A DNA stretch of 49,287 nt from CAYTGR01 sp964437445 (lineage in GTDB: Bacteria; Chloroflexota; Anaerolineae; B4-G1; SLSP01). Shown in pieces: positions 40,193 to 49,287 of the stretch. How positions within the stretch are numbered: the first letter of the stretch is position 1; each line of letters begins with the position of its first letter. The DNA is taken from positions 1-49,287 of the forward strand of contig CAYTGR010000037.1 of the NCBI GenBank assembly GCA_964437445.1. Direction: 5' to 3'. A program made the position numbers and the translations under genes. Below the pieces are notes generated by a model. The model was not told the origin of the DNA. It searched no databases and saw nothing but the letters and a program-made list of their open reading frames with translations.

Positions 40193-43100
40193 TCACGGCC
40201 TCACCACCAGCACCACGGGCCGCTGCTCGCCGCGCTCGCCGGGGTTGTAGTAGTCATACGCCTGCGAGGCCGGCGCCTGCGCCGTGACCGGGAAGCGCGC
40301 CCGCAGCCGGTAGGTGAAGACGAGCGGCTCGCCCGCCGACAGGTTTTGCAGGTAGACCAGAATCTGCCGCCCGGTCAGCTCAAACTTCTTCAGCCGCCCG
40401 CCGGTGTAGTCCAACGGCAGGTCACTGTCGCGGGCGACGCGCCCCTCCAGCTCCTCGGTCAGGACGGTGAAGCCCGGCGGGACGCCCAGGTCCACCAACG
40501 CCCAATCCACCTTGCCTTCTTGCAACGTGACCGTCGCCGTGACCTGGACGGTATCCTCTACGGCCAGCTGCGTCCGGTCGTATTGCACCTGAATGGCGAG
40601 CAGCTCCGCGCCGGTGACCACTTCTGGCACGGCCGACCAGGGTCGGTAGTAGCGCACTGTTACCTGGGCCATCAGCTGGCCCTTCCCCTCTACGGCCAGG
40701 CGGACCTGGTTTTCGCCGGGGCCGACATCGTCAAACGTGAAGGTGTGCACCACGTCATAGTTGGCTTTGGTGATCCGCACCGGGTCGCGCTGCCCCCCGT
40801 TGAGGCTGACGGTGACGGTGGCGTCGGTCTGCTCGCCGCCGGCGGTGACGGAGGCCATCAGCGCCTTGAGCGCGAGGATCGTCGCCTGCGTGGAGTGCCA
40901 GGTGCCGCGCGGGTCTTTCTGCTGGATGAGGTAGAGCAGCGCGCCGTTGGCCAGGTCGGCGTGGCTGTCGGCGCGGATGAAGGCGTAGGCAGCCAGGGCG
41001 GTGGTCTCCAGCGAGCCGGTCTGCCCCTCGGAGCCCATCATGGTGGCGATGGAGCTTTCCCAGTAGACGGCGTCGCCGTCGGTCTTCGCCATTCCCGCCA
41101 GCCGGTCTAACGTGCTGCGGGTGAAGTCGCCGCTCGGGTCGGCGGCGACCAGCGCGTTGGCGACAAGTGCCAGCGCGTAGGGGTCATTGATCTTCCCGGC
41201 GTGCTCGCGGACATAGCTCAGGCCGCGCCGGGTGGCTTCCTCGTCGCCGTAGCCGGCATGGACCAGCGCCCAGACGATGTAGGCGGTGACGGGGACCCGG
41301 TCGTCGCCCAGGTTAGACCAGCTCTGCTCGTGGACCAGGCCCCGGTCGTTCTCCCAGGAGCCATCGCTGGCCTGTTGCGCCATCAACCACTGCGCGGCGC
41401 GCTCCACGAAGGCTTCGTCAATCCGGTAGACGCGCGCCATGTCGGTGAACTCCATCAGCCCGTAGGCGGTGAGCATCCGGTCGGCGGGCGCGTCGCCGAA
41501 GAGCGAGAAGCCGCCGCCGGGCACCTCAAAGGTGGTAAGTCGCTGGTAGCCGATGTTGATGTATTGCTCGGCCTTCATCTGGATCTCCGGCGTGGATTGG
41601 TCGGTCGTCTTCATGTAATCCAGCGCCAGCACATCGGGATAGGTGCCGCTGCTGGTCTGCTCAAAGCAGCCGGAGGGCATGACGAGGATGGTATCCATCC
41701 CCTCCACCACCTGGCTGAGGATGCCGGGGTAGAGTTTGACCTCCACCTGCGCCGTGCCGGGGATCAGGTCGGCGGGCAGGGTGAAGCGGCGCTCGGTGGT
41801 GCCGCTCAGGCGATCCGACCAGGTTTCCTCAAATGGCTTACCGTCGGGCTGGATGAGGACATCGTGGGTGGCGGTGGTGGCGTCGCTCAACTTTGTCCCG
41901 TAGGCCCAGACGGTGGGGCGGTAGCGCCCGTGCGCGGCGGTGACGCGGATGCGGAAGCGGACTACCTGTACATCGTTGGCGACTAAGGTCACGGTCTGTT
42001 CCGGCGCGCCCAACAGCTCAAACCAGGCGGCCTGTTCCAGCACCAGGCGCACCGTCTGCGGTTCGGCCAGGTAGTTGTAGACGGCGACGGGCAGCGCCAC
42101 CTCGTCGTGCTGGGTCAGCGCGTAGGGCAGGTCAAAATCCACGAAGAAGTCCTGGAAGACGCGCAGGCTGGTGGTGGTCGCGCCCAGACGCCCATCGTCG
42201 GAGTGGGCGAAGGTGGTCAACCGCCAGGTGGTGATGTTGTCGTAGAGCGGCAGGTCCACGTGCAGGCGGCCCTGCTCGTCGGTGCGAAGCTCGGGGAGCC
42301 AGGCCATCGTCTCACCGAAGAGCGTGCGCAGGCGGGGCGCCGCCGGGGCCGCGTTGCCGGCGGCCTGTCCGGCCGGCGCTTCTACTTCGCCTTTGGCATT
42401 CATATCCACGGCCGGTGCCGGGGTCGCCATCGCCAGCGGTGCGACCAGCGGTTCCATTGGCATGGCCTCTTCCAAGATCACTCCCTGTTCCTGGCGGAAG
42501 CCCGGCACCGGCGCGGAGGCCCCTACCCCGCCGCTCAGACTTGCCACGGCGAAGACGCCCACGAGCGGCCCGGCCAGGGTCAGCCCGATCAGCGCGAAGG
42601 AGGCCAGCGCCACCCCCACCCGCCGTTGCAGCACCTCGCCAATGCCCCAGACGAGAAAAGCAAACGCGGGCAACAGGAAGGCGATCACCCCGGCGATCAC
42701 GGCGCTCTCGGCTGGCTCCTGCCCCCGCCCCTGTACGGCGGCGAAGACGAGCAGCGGCAGCAGCCCGGCGTAGCAGGGGAGCAGCAGGATGGCTCCCACG
42801 CGCCCGGCTTCCTTCTGGCGCAACCCGTAGACCAGAAGCGCGATCCAGCCCACCAGTCCGGCCACCGGCAGGAGCAACAGCCCGATGGGATTCTCCAGAT
42901 TGGAGAAAAGCTCGCCCAGCCAGTAGCTCAGCCGGTCCAGGAAGGCGGTGCCGACCCATTCCGGTGTGGGCAGGAGCGCCAGGAAGAGGGCCGGGCCGCC
43001 GAGCAGCACGGCGCCGAGCAGCAGGCTGGCGCCGATGACGCGCTCGCGGGCCAGCTGCCAGAGCGCCAATCCCAGGATGGCTAACGGCAGCAGCAGGGCC

Positions 43101-45297
43101 AACGGGAAGAGCACTTGAGTCAGCGTCTTGAAGATGGCCGCCTGCCGCTCGTAGGCCCGGTTAACCGCCTCGTTGTGCGNNNNNNNNNNNNNNNNNNNNN
43201 NNNNNNNNNNNNNNNNNNNNNNNNNNNNNNNNNNNNNNNNNNNNNNNNNNNNNNNNNNNNNNNNNNNNNNNNNNNNNNNGTCTTGAAGATGGCCGCCTGC
43301 CGCTCGTAGGCCCGGTTAACCGCCTCGTTGTGCGTATTGACGCTTAGCGAGAAGGGCGAAGCGCTGGCCCCGGCCAGGCTGGCCTGGGCGGCGATCTCCT
43401 GCGCCGCGCGCAGCTGTGTCTCGGTCTCCGGGCGGAGGACGGCCTCGCGCAGGGTGAAGCCGTGGAGGTCGTATTTCGGCTCCAGCAGCTCTTTTTCCAG
43501 CAGGAAGTAGACCTTGAGGAAGCCGGGGTCCTGTTCCTGGAGCGCGTAGACGGCCTCATCCACGGCCGCCAGGCCCAGGGTGGCGGGGACGCCCGCGCCG
43601 TCGGTCCCGGTCACGCTGAAATCCAGCCCCGCTTGCGCGCCGGGCGCGTAGATCGTCTGGTCGGGGTTGACGGTGACGGTCAGGTCGCGCGGCGCATCTA
43701 CCACGATCAGGCGAGTGTCGCGCTGGATCTCGCCCCATTGGGTCAGGGTGTAGGCGTGCAGTTCCAGTGTGCCGTAGAGCTCCGGCGTCAGGTCAATATC
43801 GGCCTGAGCGTGGCCGTTCTGGGGCTCCAGCGCGCGCGTGGAGACGGTCTGCCCGGCGCGGACGATATCCAGGTAGAGCGCGCCGGTCCCGATATTGCTG
43901 AAGATGTCCACGTGCGCTGTCTCGCCGACGCGGTAAACGGCGCGCTCCGGCCGCAGCAGCACGGGGCTGTAGCTCTGGGCCTGGAAATCTACGATGCGCT
44001 GGGCCGTGTGGCCCTGCGCGTCGCGCGCGGTGAAGGTGATCTGCTGCCAGGGGGTGGAGGGAATGAACTTGAACTGGCCCAGGCCGTAGGCATCGGTGGT
44101 CACGGTGTACTCGCGCCCTTCGGCCTGGATGGTGAGGGTGGTGGGGACGGGCGTCCCGTCGGGGGCGGCGGTGATGATGTAGACGATGTTCTCCACGCCG
44201 GCCACGAGCTCGCCGCTTTCGGCCACGGCCTCAATCAGGATGCGCTCGCGGGCGACGGGGATGGTGACGTTGGCCCGCTCGGTGTGCGCGGCGCTGTCGG
44301 TGACGGCGGCCTCCAGGATGAAGGTGGCTGTGCCCTGTTCCAGCCCGCCGCCGACGAAGTAGTCGGGCAGCGTGAACTCAAAGGCGTAGTGGCCCTCGGC
44401 GTCGGTCTCGCCCTCAATCTGGAAGACCTGGTTGAGCTGGACGTCAAAGGTGTAGCCGGTCAGGACGACCTTGCCCCGTTCCACCGGTTTGCCAAAGAAG
44501 TAAGCGGCCTCCAGCGCGCCGGTCACCTTTTCGCCGGGCAGGTAGAAGGTCTGGTCGGGCGTGGCGCTCACCTTGAACTTGGGCAGCACGTAGGGTTTGA
44601 CGACGACGGTCGTCTCAGAGGGGGCGTTGCCGATCACGGCCTCCAGCTTGTAATCGCCGGTGTTGACCTCATTAGCGAGCTGGAAATCGGCGGCGGCGAC
44701 GCCGTGCGCGGAGGTGGTGAGCGTGCGCCGGAAGACCTTGTTGCCTTTGGCGTCGGTGATGGTCAACTCCACCGGTTGCTCCGCGGCCGGCTGGAGATCG
44801 GCCGCGCCGAGCGCCAGGACGCGGATGTGGATCACCTGGCCCGGCTGGTAGATGGGCTTGTCGGTGGTGAGCAGGGTCTTGTAGTCGCGCACGACGGTGA
44901 CCGGCTGCTCGGTCCGGTCGCGCCCGCGGCCGGAGTTGGTCTCCACAATCAGGATACTCTCGGTGGCGGCCTCGGCCGGCACGGTGAAGGCAACGTCGGC
45001 GCTGCCGGTGACATCGGTCGTCCCCTCATAGAGGGTCACCGTTTTGCCGCCGGCGGCCGGTCGCAGCGCCACTTTGACTTTAGCGCCGGCAATGGGCTGG
45101 CTGCCGCCTACCTGCCGGACAACCACGCGCAATCCGGCCGGCAGGCCGGGCGTCAGGCGCTGTTGCCCGTAAAGGAGCGTCTCCTGGTCAGGGGCTTGGT
45201 CTGGCAAACGCACGGCGTAGAAGCTGAGGCCACACAGGCCGATCATTACTGCCGCCACCAGGACAAAGAAAACTGATACCCAACGTTTAGCGTGCAT
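40193..45297 (-). CDS. Alpha-2-macroglobulin family protein with internal six-helix membrane module
   Basis: After removing the artefactual gap the gene encodes 1649 residues. The N-terminus has a membrane anchor or signal (RWVSVFFVLVAAVMIGLCGL), then macroglobulin (MG) domains including YKTLLTTDKPIYQPGQVIHI. After VDEAVYAL, where the protease bait region normally lies, come six hydrophobic helices (42535-43114) and a Pro/Ala/Glu-rich linker. The A2M domain resumes at RTLFGETMAWLPEL. The thioester site MPSGCFEQTSS (41648-41680) has Cys and Gln in the C-x-E-Q arrangement, so covalent trapping is plausible. A TED helical toroid and C-terminal MG/receptor-like domain end the protein. The start at 45297 follows AAGGAGGAG. 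No pbpC is adjacent. Confidence 0.9.
43180..43279. other. Artefactual assembly gap with 55-bp duplicated flanks
   Basis: Bases 43125-43179 and 43280-43334 are identical. Collapsing 155 bases joins NRAYERQAAIF to KTLTQVLFPLALL and unites two open frames into one gene. Confidence 0.95.
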
Positions 45298-45671
45298 AGC
45301 TCTCCTCCTTAACCGAACTATCCGACTGACCAAAGGTATGTCAGGCCGGCCGTTTTGCTAATCAGACCATTGGCGCTGGTGCTTGCAGGGCGAACGACGA
45401 TTCTACCCATGTTGGTCAAAGTTATGACGTTACAGTAAGAAATCAAGTTCCCCTTAGGCGATTGCTTACTGATGCTTACACGGCGGCACCAGGGAAAAAG
45501 TTCACCTTGCCAGGACTCATGTTTTGAATTTCATAAAGTATTCCTAAAAAACTTCCCCCAGGGGGCTGGCAATGGACTTCCGAGCGCCAAAATAAAACTT
45601 TTCTCTAACATTTTTGTTGATAATGGATAGAATTTGCCCCGCAATTGAAACGCTTTAGTAATAATCATTGG

Positions 45672-45700
45672 TTGCATGGAATGGCATGATGATGTAACAT
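45672..45700 (+). promoter_or_regulatory. Promoter in the intergenic region before the multi-sensor kinase
   Basis: TTGCAT (45672-45677), a 17-base spacer and TAACAT (45695-45700). The start would be near 45707, giving a leader of about 270 bases to the kinase or a 195-base RNA ending at the terminator. Confidence 0.55.
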
Positions 45701-45706
45701 ATAAAC

Positions 45707-45905
45707 AAGTGTTCATAGCATGGGTGATCCGTAACCGGATCTCTGCCGAAGGTCTTTTTCACCGCTGAGAGCGCTGAGAACGCCGATCTTGATGAACAAC
45801 GCTGACGATTCATCAAACATGAAAACCGGGGACAACAAAACCGGTTCAGGAATGCGTTAACCGGCGGGGTGGAACGGTCGGCAACCCGTTCCGCCCCTTT
45901 GTTTT
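45707..45905 (+). ncRNA. Candidate leader or small RNA
   Basis: The segment is bounded by a promoter and an intrinsic-type terminator and contains no convincing gene. It includes the small dyad ACCGG (45834-45838) / CCGGT (45841-45845), and more CCGG words just before the terminator stem that could form alternative pairs. It may be a free small RNA or a regulatory leader of the kinase gene. I could not match it to a known riboswitch. Confidence 0.35.
45866..45905 (+). terminator. Intrinsic-type terminator before the multi-sensor kinase
   Basis: GGGGTGGAACGG (45866-45877) pairs with CCGTTCCGCCCC (45886-45897) with one wobble, 8-base loop, then TTTGTTTTG. It lies about 70 bases before the kinase start, so it acts on an RNA begun upstream. 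Confidence 0.75.
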
Positions 45906-45976
45906 GCCCTGTGTGCTATCAAAATTGATGTAACCATCCATGAAACGGCCATAAAAGTTGCCGAGGAGGGACATAG

Positions 45977-48900
45977 ATGGATTTAACCGGGGCCACCTTA
46001 CGTTGGCTGAACGAAAGTGCCGACCGGGGGGTTCTGATTACCGATGCTCAATTGACCATCCGGGGTTGGAACCGCTGGCTGGAACGCCACAGCGGTTACC
46101 GTGCCGCCGAGGTCATCGGCCGGGACCTGCTGAACCTCTACCCCGAACTCATCGCGCGCCAGCTGGCGACCTTCTACCGGCGCGCGCTGACCGGACAGGT
46201 GGTCATGCTGGCCCAGCGGTTCCACGGTTACCTGCTGCCAATGCCCGCCGTCACCCATACCGCGGGCCTGGCCCAGATGCAGCAGCGCGCTCAGATCGCG
46301 CCGCTGCTGGAAGATGGTCAGGTGATCGGCACCCTGACCATGATTGAGGATGTGACCGAGGAACTCACCCGCGAGGATGAACTCAAACGGCAGGTCGCCA
46401 TTCGGGACGCGCTGCAGGAGATTGATCGTGCCATCCTGACCCTGGACCTGGACGAATGTCTACGGCGGGTGGTAGAACAAACCGCGGCTCTGTTTCACGT
46501 GCCGACGGCGGTGGTCATTTTACGTGAGGATGACGCCCTGCGAGCGGAAGCCTGCACCAGCTGCCAACCCCACGGTGGCCCGCTTGAGGTGGCGGAAATG
46601 CAGGGTACCGTGGCCGAATGGGTCAGCCGCTCCGGGCAGATGCTCGTCCTGACCGACCTGGGGATGGTCTCAGCGCCCGAAGCGCTGAAACCGGTGGAAG
46701 CGACCAGCCAGAGCGTGGCCGCCATCCCGTTTGTTTTTGGCGACACAGTGATCGGTGCGCTGGCGGTGGAATCTCCCCATAGCCATGCCTTTGGTCCCCT
46801 TGAACAGGATCTCCTGCTGGCTTTGGGGCGGCAGGCAGCGGTGGCGATCCAAAACGCCCGCCTCTACCTCGCGGAGCGGCGCCGCGCGGAGCAGCTGACC
46901 GCCGTCGCGCGGGTAGCACGGGCCGTTTCGGCTACCTTGAAGCCGGAGGCGCTCTACCGGACCATCTACGAGCATCTCTCCACCCTGATTCCCTGTGACG
47001 CTTTTATCCTTTCGTTGTTTGACCCCGAAACCCGGTTGATTCACGCTGTCTTTTCCCTGCAGGACGGCACGGCGCACGATGTGAGCCATTATCCACCCGT
47101 GGCCTTGCAACCGCCCGGCAAGGGGACTCAGAGCGAAGTCATCCACACCGGCCGCAGTCTGATCATCCCCGATCTGGGGGCACGCCAGAAAGGTCTCGCG
47201 GTTTACCGCTTCGGCACGCCCGGACCCGTGACGCGGTCTGCCATTTATGTGCCGCTGCGCATGGAGGGGCGGACCATCGGCGTCCTCCAGGCACAGAGCT
47301 ACACCGCCAATGCCTACCGGCCCGAGGACATCCCGCTGCTGGAAGCGGCTGCCGGACATGCGGCCGCTGCCATCGTCAACGCCCGCCTGTACCAGGCGCT
47401 CCACGAGTCGGAAACTCAACTCCGGCGCATCACCGATACGATGCTGGATATGGTTTCGCAGACCGACCTGAACGGTATCTTGCAGTATGTGAGCCCTTCA
47501 CACCAAACCGTGTTGGGATACTCCCCTCAGCGGTTAGTCGGTACCTCCATTTTTGAGCATGTGCATCCGGATTCGTCAGCGGCCACCCGGCCATTTCGGG
47601 AGCAATTATTACAAACCCGGCGGGTGCAGCGGGCGGAGTTCCGTTACCGCCATGCCGACGGACACTATCTCTGGCTGGAGACGAGCGCCAGTGTATTGGA
47701 GAGCGAAACAGGCGAACCGGTGGGTTTTGTGTTCGGCAGTCGTGACGTGACAGCCCGCAAGCAGGCGGAAGAAGCCCTGCAACGACGGACGGCGCAATTG
47801 GAAACCCTGCGTCAGGTGGGGTTGGCGCTGACGGCTGAGCGCGATTTACCCACCCTGTTGCGCTCCATTGTCTCGCACGCGATGGAATTTCTGGGCGGGA
47901 GCGCCGGGGCGCTGATGCGTTACCGGCCTGATCTGGACCGGTTGGAATCGGTGGCAGCTATTGGTTCCCCGCCGGCGATGTCCACCGGCACGGTTTTCCA
48001 CCGCGGTGAGGGCTTTGTGGGGCAGATCTGGGAACAGGGCCGGCCGTTGGTGACCAGCCACGATGGGGAGGAAGGGGGACCCTCCTTCGCCTCAGGACCA
48101 GAACGGATACCGGCGGTGACGCTGGTCGGTGCTCCTATCCAATGGGGGGACGAATTTCTTGGCGTGCTGGTAGTCAGTGCCCCTGCGCCGGTCAACTTCA
48201 CCGTAGATGACGGTGAACGGCTCAGCCTGCTGGCGACCCAGGCCGCCGTGGCCATGATCAATGCCCGGCTGTATCAACAGCTGCAAGGTCACGCCGACCG
48301 GCTGGAGGTACAGGTACGCGAACGTACCGCCGAAATCCAGGCTCAGGTGGCTCGCCTGGAAGCGATCCTGCGGAGCACCGCCGACGGCATTGTCGTGACC
48401 GATGCCCAGGGCCAGTTGTTGCTGACCAACCCGGTCGTGCAGCGCTGGCTGGACGAGCTGCTGGAACCGGCGCAGGCCGCGCAGCTCCGCCAGACGTTGG
48501 TGGCGCTGGCGCGCCAGGCCGACAACCGGCCGGAGGCTGTCTTGGAGCTACCGGGGTTAGACTTGCAGCTCCAGGCTGCCCCGGTGTTGACTGCTCAGGC
48601 CGACCCGGCAGCAGTGGTCATTGCGGCCCACGACATCAGCCAGCTCAAGGCGCTGGACCGGCTAAAGTCGCAGCTGGTCTCCAACGTTTCTCACGAATTG
48701 CGCACTCCCGTGACCGCGATCAAGCTCTATGCTCATATTCTACGCCATGGCCAGGCGGAAAAATCTGAGCAGTACCTGGATCTGCTGGTGCAGGAGGCCG
48801 ACCGGCAAGCCAAGCTCGTGGAGGATATTCTGGAGATTTCACGTCTGGATGCCCGCCAGTTGGAGCTCCAGTTCCGGGCCACCTGGATTGTGAGGGACCT

Positions 48901-49287
48901 GGTCGCACCGGTGATCACCGGACATCAACTCCTGGCGCAAACCGGCGATCTGAAGTTGAGCTATCGGGCCCTCATCCCGGATTTTCAAGTGTGGGTAGAT
49001 CCCGACCGCATGATCCAGGTCCTGAATAACCTGGTGGAAAATGCCATGCATTACACGCCAGCGCATGGAGAGATAGAGGTGGTGGTGAGCACGGCGCAAT
49101 ACGACCAGGAACAATGGGCCACCGTTATTGTGCATGACACCGGCATTGGCATTGCTCCGGCCGACCTGCCGCACATTTTTGAGCGTTTCTACCGGGGCGA
49201 GACCGCTCGCCAAAAGCAAATTCCCGGCACCGGGTTGGGCCTGGCAATTGTCAAAGAGGTTGTAGAATTGCATAAGGGGCGGGTCAC
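45977..49287 (+). CDS. Multi-sensor histidine kinase (PAS-GAF-GAF-PAS-GAF-PAS-HisKA-HATPase), 3' partial
   Basis: At least 1103 residues, open to the window edge. The N-terminal PAS spans about 8-130 (LNESADRGVLITDAQLTIRG). GAF domains lie at about 150-295, 310-475 and 605-770; the second has IYVPLRMEGRTIGVLQ and the third LVGAPIQWGDEFLGVLV. PAS domains lie at about 476-600 and 790-895. The H-box SNVSHELRTPVTAIK has His906. The HATPase has the N-box LNNLVENAMHY, G1 VHDTGIGIAP, FERFYRG and G2 GTGLGLAIVKEVVE. Only the last few dozen residues should be missing. No membrane segment is seen, so it is a cytoplasmic sensor. GAGGAGGG lies before the ATG. Three GAF domains suggest small-molecule or redox input, unidentified. 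Confidence 0.92.
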   Translation, partial: MDLTGATLRWLNESADRGVLITDAQLTIRGWNRWLERHSGYRAAEVIGRDLLNLYPELIARQLATFYRRALTGQVVMLAQRFHGYLLPMPAVTHTAGLAQMQQRAQIAPLLEDGQVIGTLTMIEDVTEELTREDELKRQVAIRDALQEIDRAILTLDLDECLRRVVEQTAALFHVPTAVVILREDDALRAEACTSCQPHGGPLEVAEMQGTVAEWVSRSGQMLVLTDLGMVSAPEALKPVEATSQSVAAIPFVFGDTVIGALAVESPHSHAFGPLEQDLLLALGRQAAVAIQNARLYLAERRRAEQLTAVARVARAVSATLKPEALYRTIYEHLSTLIPCDAFILSLFDPETRLIHAVFSLQDGTAHDVSHYPPVALQPPGKGTQSEVIHTGRSLIIPDLGARQKGLAVYRFGTPGPVTRSAIYVPLRMEGRTIGVLQAQSYTANAYRPEDIPLLEAAAGHAAAAIVNARLYQALHESETQLRRITDTMLDMVSQTDLNGILQYVSPSHQTVLGYSPQRLVGTSIFEHVHPDSSAATRPFREQLLQTRRVQRAEFRYRHADGHYLWLETSASVLESETGEPVGFVFGSRDVTARKQAEEALQRRTAQLETLRQVGLALTAERDLPTLLRSIVSHAMEFLGGSAGALMRYRPDLDRLESVAAIGSPPAMSTGTVFHRGEGFVGQIWEQGRPLVTSHDGEEGGPSFASGPERIPAVTLVGAPIQWGDEFLGVLVVSAPAPVNFTVDDGERLSLLATQAAVAMINARLYQQLQGHADRLEVQVRERTAEIQAQVARLEAILRSTADGIVVTDAQGQLLLTNPVVQRWLDELLEPAQAAQLRQTLVALARQADNRPEAVLELPGLDLQLQAAPVLTAQADPAAVVIAAHDISQLKALDRLKSQLVSNVSHELRTPVTAIKLYAHILRHGQAEKSEQYLDLLVQEADRQAKLVEDILEISRLDARQLELQFRATWIVRDLVAPVITGHQLLAQTGDLKLSYRALIPDFQVWVDPDRMIQVLNNLVENAMHYTPAHGEIEVVVSTAQYDQEQWATVIVHDTGIGIAPADLPHIFERFYRGETARQKQIPGTGLGLAIVKEVVELHKGRV

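Larger units (their letters stand above)
45298..45976. other. Long intergenic region with an orphan promoter-terminator unit
   Basis: These 679 bases separate divergent genes. The first 370 bases show no gene and no repeat. A good rightward promoter lies at 45672-45700 and a terminator at 45866-45905. Between them is one short frame (45792-45860, 22 codons, no clear ribosome site). The AT content is higher than in the flanking genes. Confidence 0.6.

Noticed and set aside
45700..45910. Cyclic-di-GMP or other known riboswitch before the kinase
   Set aside because: I could not find the conserved core of any class I know; only promoter, dyads and terminator are visible.

Overview
The window looks like part of a draft or metagenome-assembled chromosome from a GC-rich, probably monoderm bacterium, most likely Chloroflexota (Anaerolineae/Caldilineae-like). 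This placement is inference. It rests on Thr-Pro repeat linkers, surface proteins with no outer-membrane partners, an SH3-like domain where related proteins carry OmpA, and the general look of the core genes. There is no rRNA, tRNA, CRISPR, phage or recognisable transposase. Four runs of 100 N occur. Three of them (19557-19656, 31709-31808, 43180-43279) are flanked by identical 55-bp copies. Collapsing N plus one copy restores a single reading frame in lysA, a DUF4013 gene and an alpha-2-macroglobulin gene, so these gaps are scaffolding artefacts. The fourth (17801-17900) is a real unknown.

Layout. 1-2.4 kb: a partial gene, a membrane-anchored HExxH protein, and a frameshifted MerR/GyrI-like regulator behind a textbook MerR promoter. 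2.5-7.9 kb (minus): an envelope operon of GT39-type glycosyltransferase, VTC-domain polymerase, DUF4956 membrane protein and CotH-like kinase. 8.3-10.4 kb: a divergent OmpR-type two-component system. 10.4-13.5 kb: argG-argH, preceded by an arginine-codon leader peptide and an intrinsic terminator. 13.7-19.2 kb: ECF sigma, zinc-finger anti-sigma with a membrane tail, two ABC-2 permeases, ABC ATPase and S41-type protease. 19.4-21.6 kb: lysA and a convergent DJ-1/PfpI gene. 21.8-26.0 kb: a cNMP-binding protein and pstSCAB. 26.1-28.2 kb: nitroreductase, creatininase-family and LON-domain proteins. 28.2-32.3 kb (minus): recJ, gpmA and DUF4013. 32.66-32.78 kb: a groES remnant.

32.9-38.1 kb is the most interesting block. 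It is a five-gene operon behind a near-consensus promoter. It encodes a coiled-coil protein, a coiled-coil/longin-like/TM/Thr-Pro/SH3-like envelope protein, a Ras/Rab-like small GTPase, a histidine kinase and a class III nucleotidyl cyclase. The last two share the same N-terminal sensor plan. I read this as a possible envelope-to-cytoplasm signalling module with two outputs, phosphotransfer and a cyclic nucleotide.

38.4-40.0 kb holds a NapH-like polyferredoxin and a companion protein with a repeated domain. 40.2-45.3 kb (minus) holds a 1649-residue thioester-type alpha-2-macroglobulin in which a six-helix membrane module sits where the protease bait region normally lies. 45.7-45.9 kb has a promoter-terminator pair without a convincing gene. 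46.0 kb to the end is a large multi-PAS/GAF histidine kinase cut by the window edge.

Two families of short repeats are scattered between genes: imperfect palindromes around a GGCGCTTCAGCGCC-like core, and heptad-periodic quasi-repeats. Neither is linked to a visible transposase.
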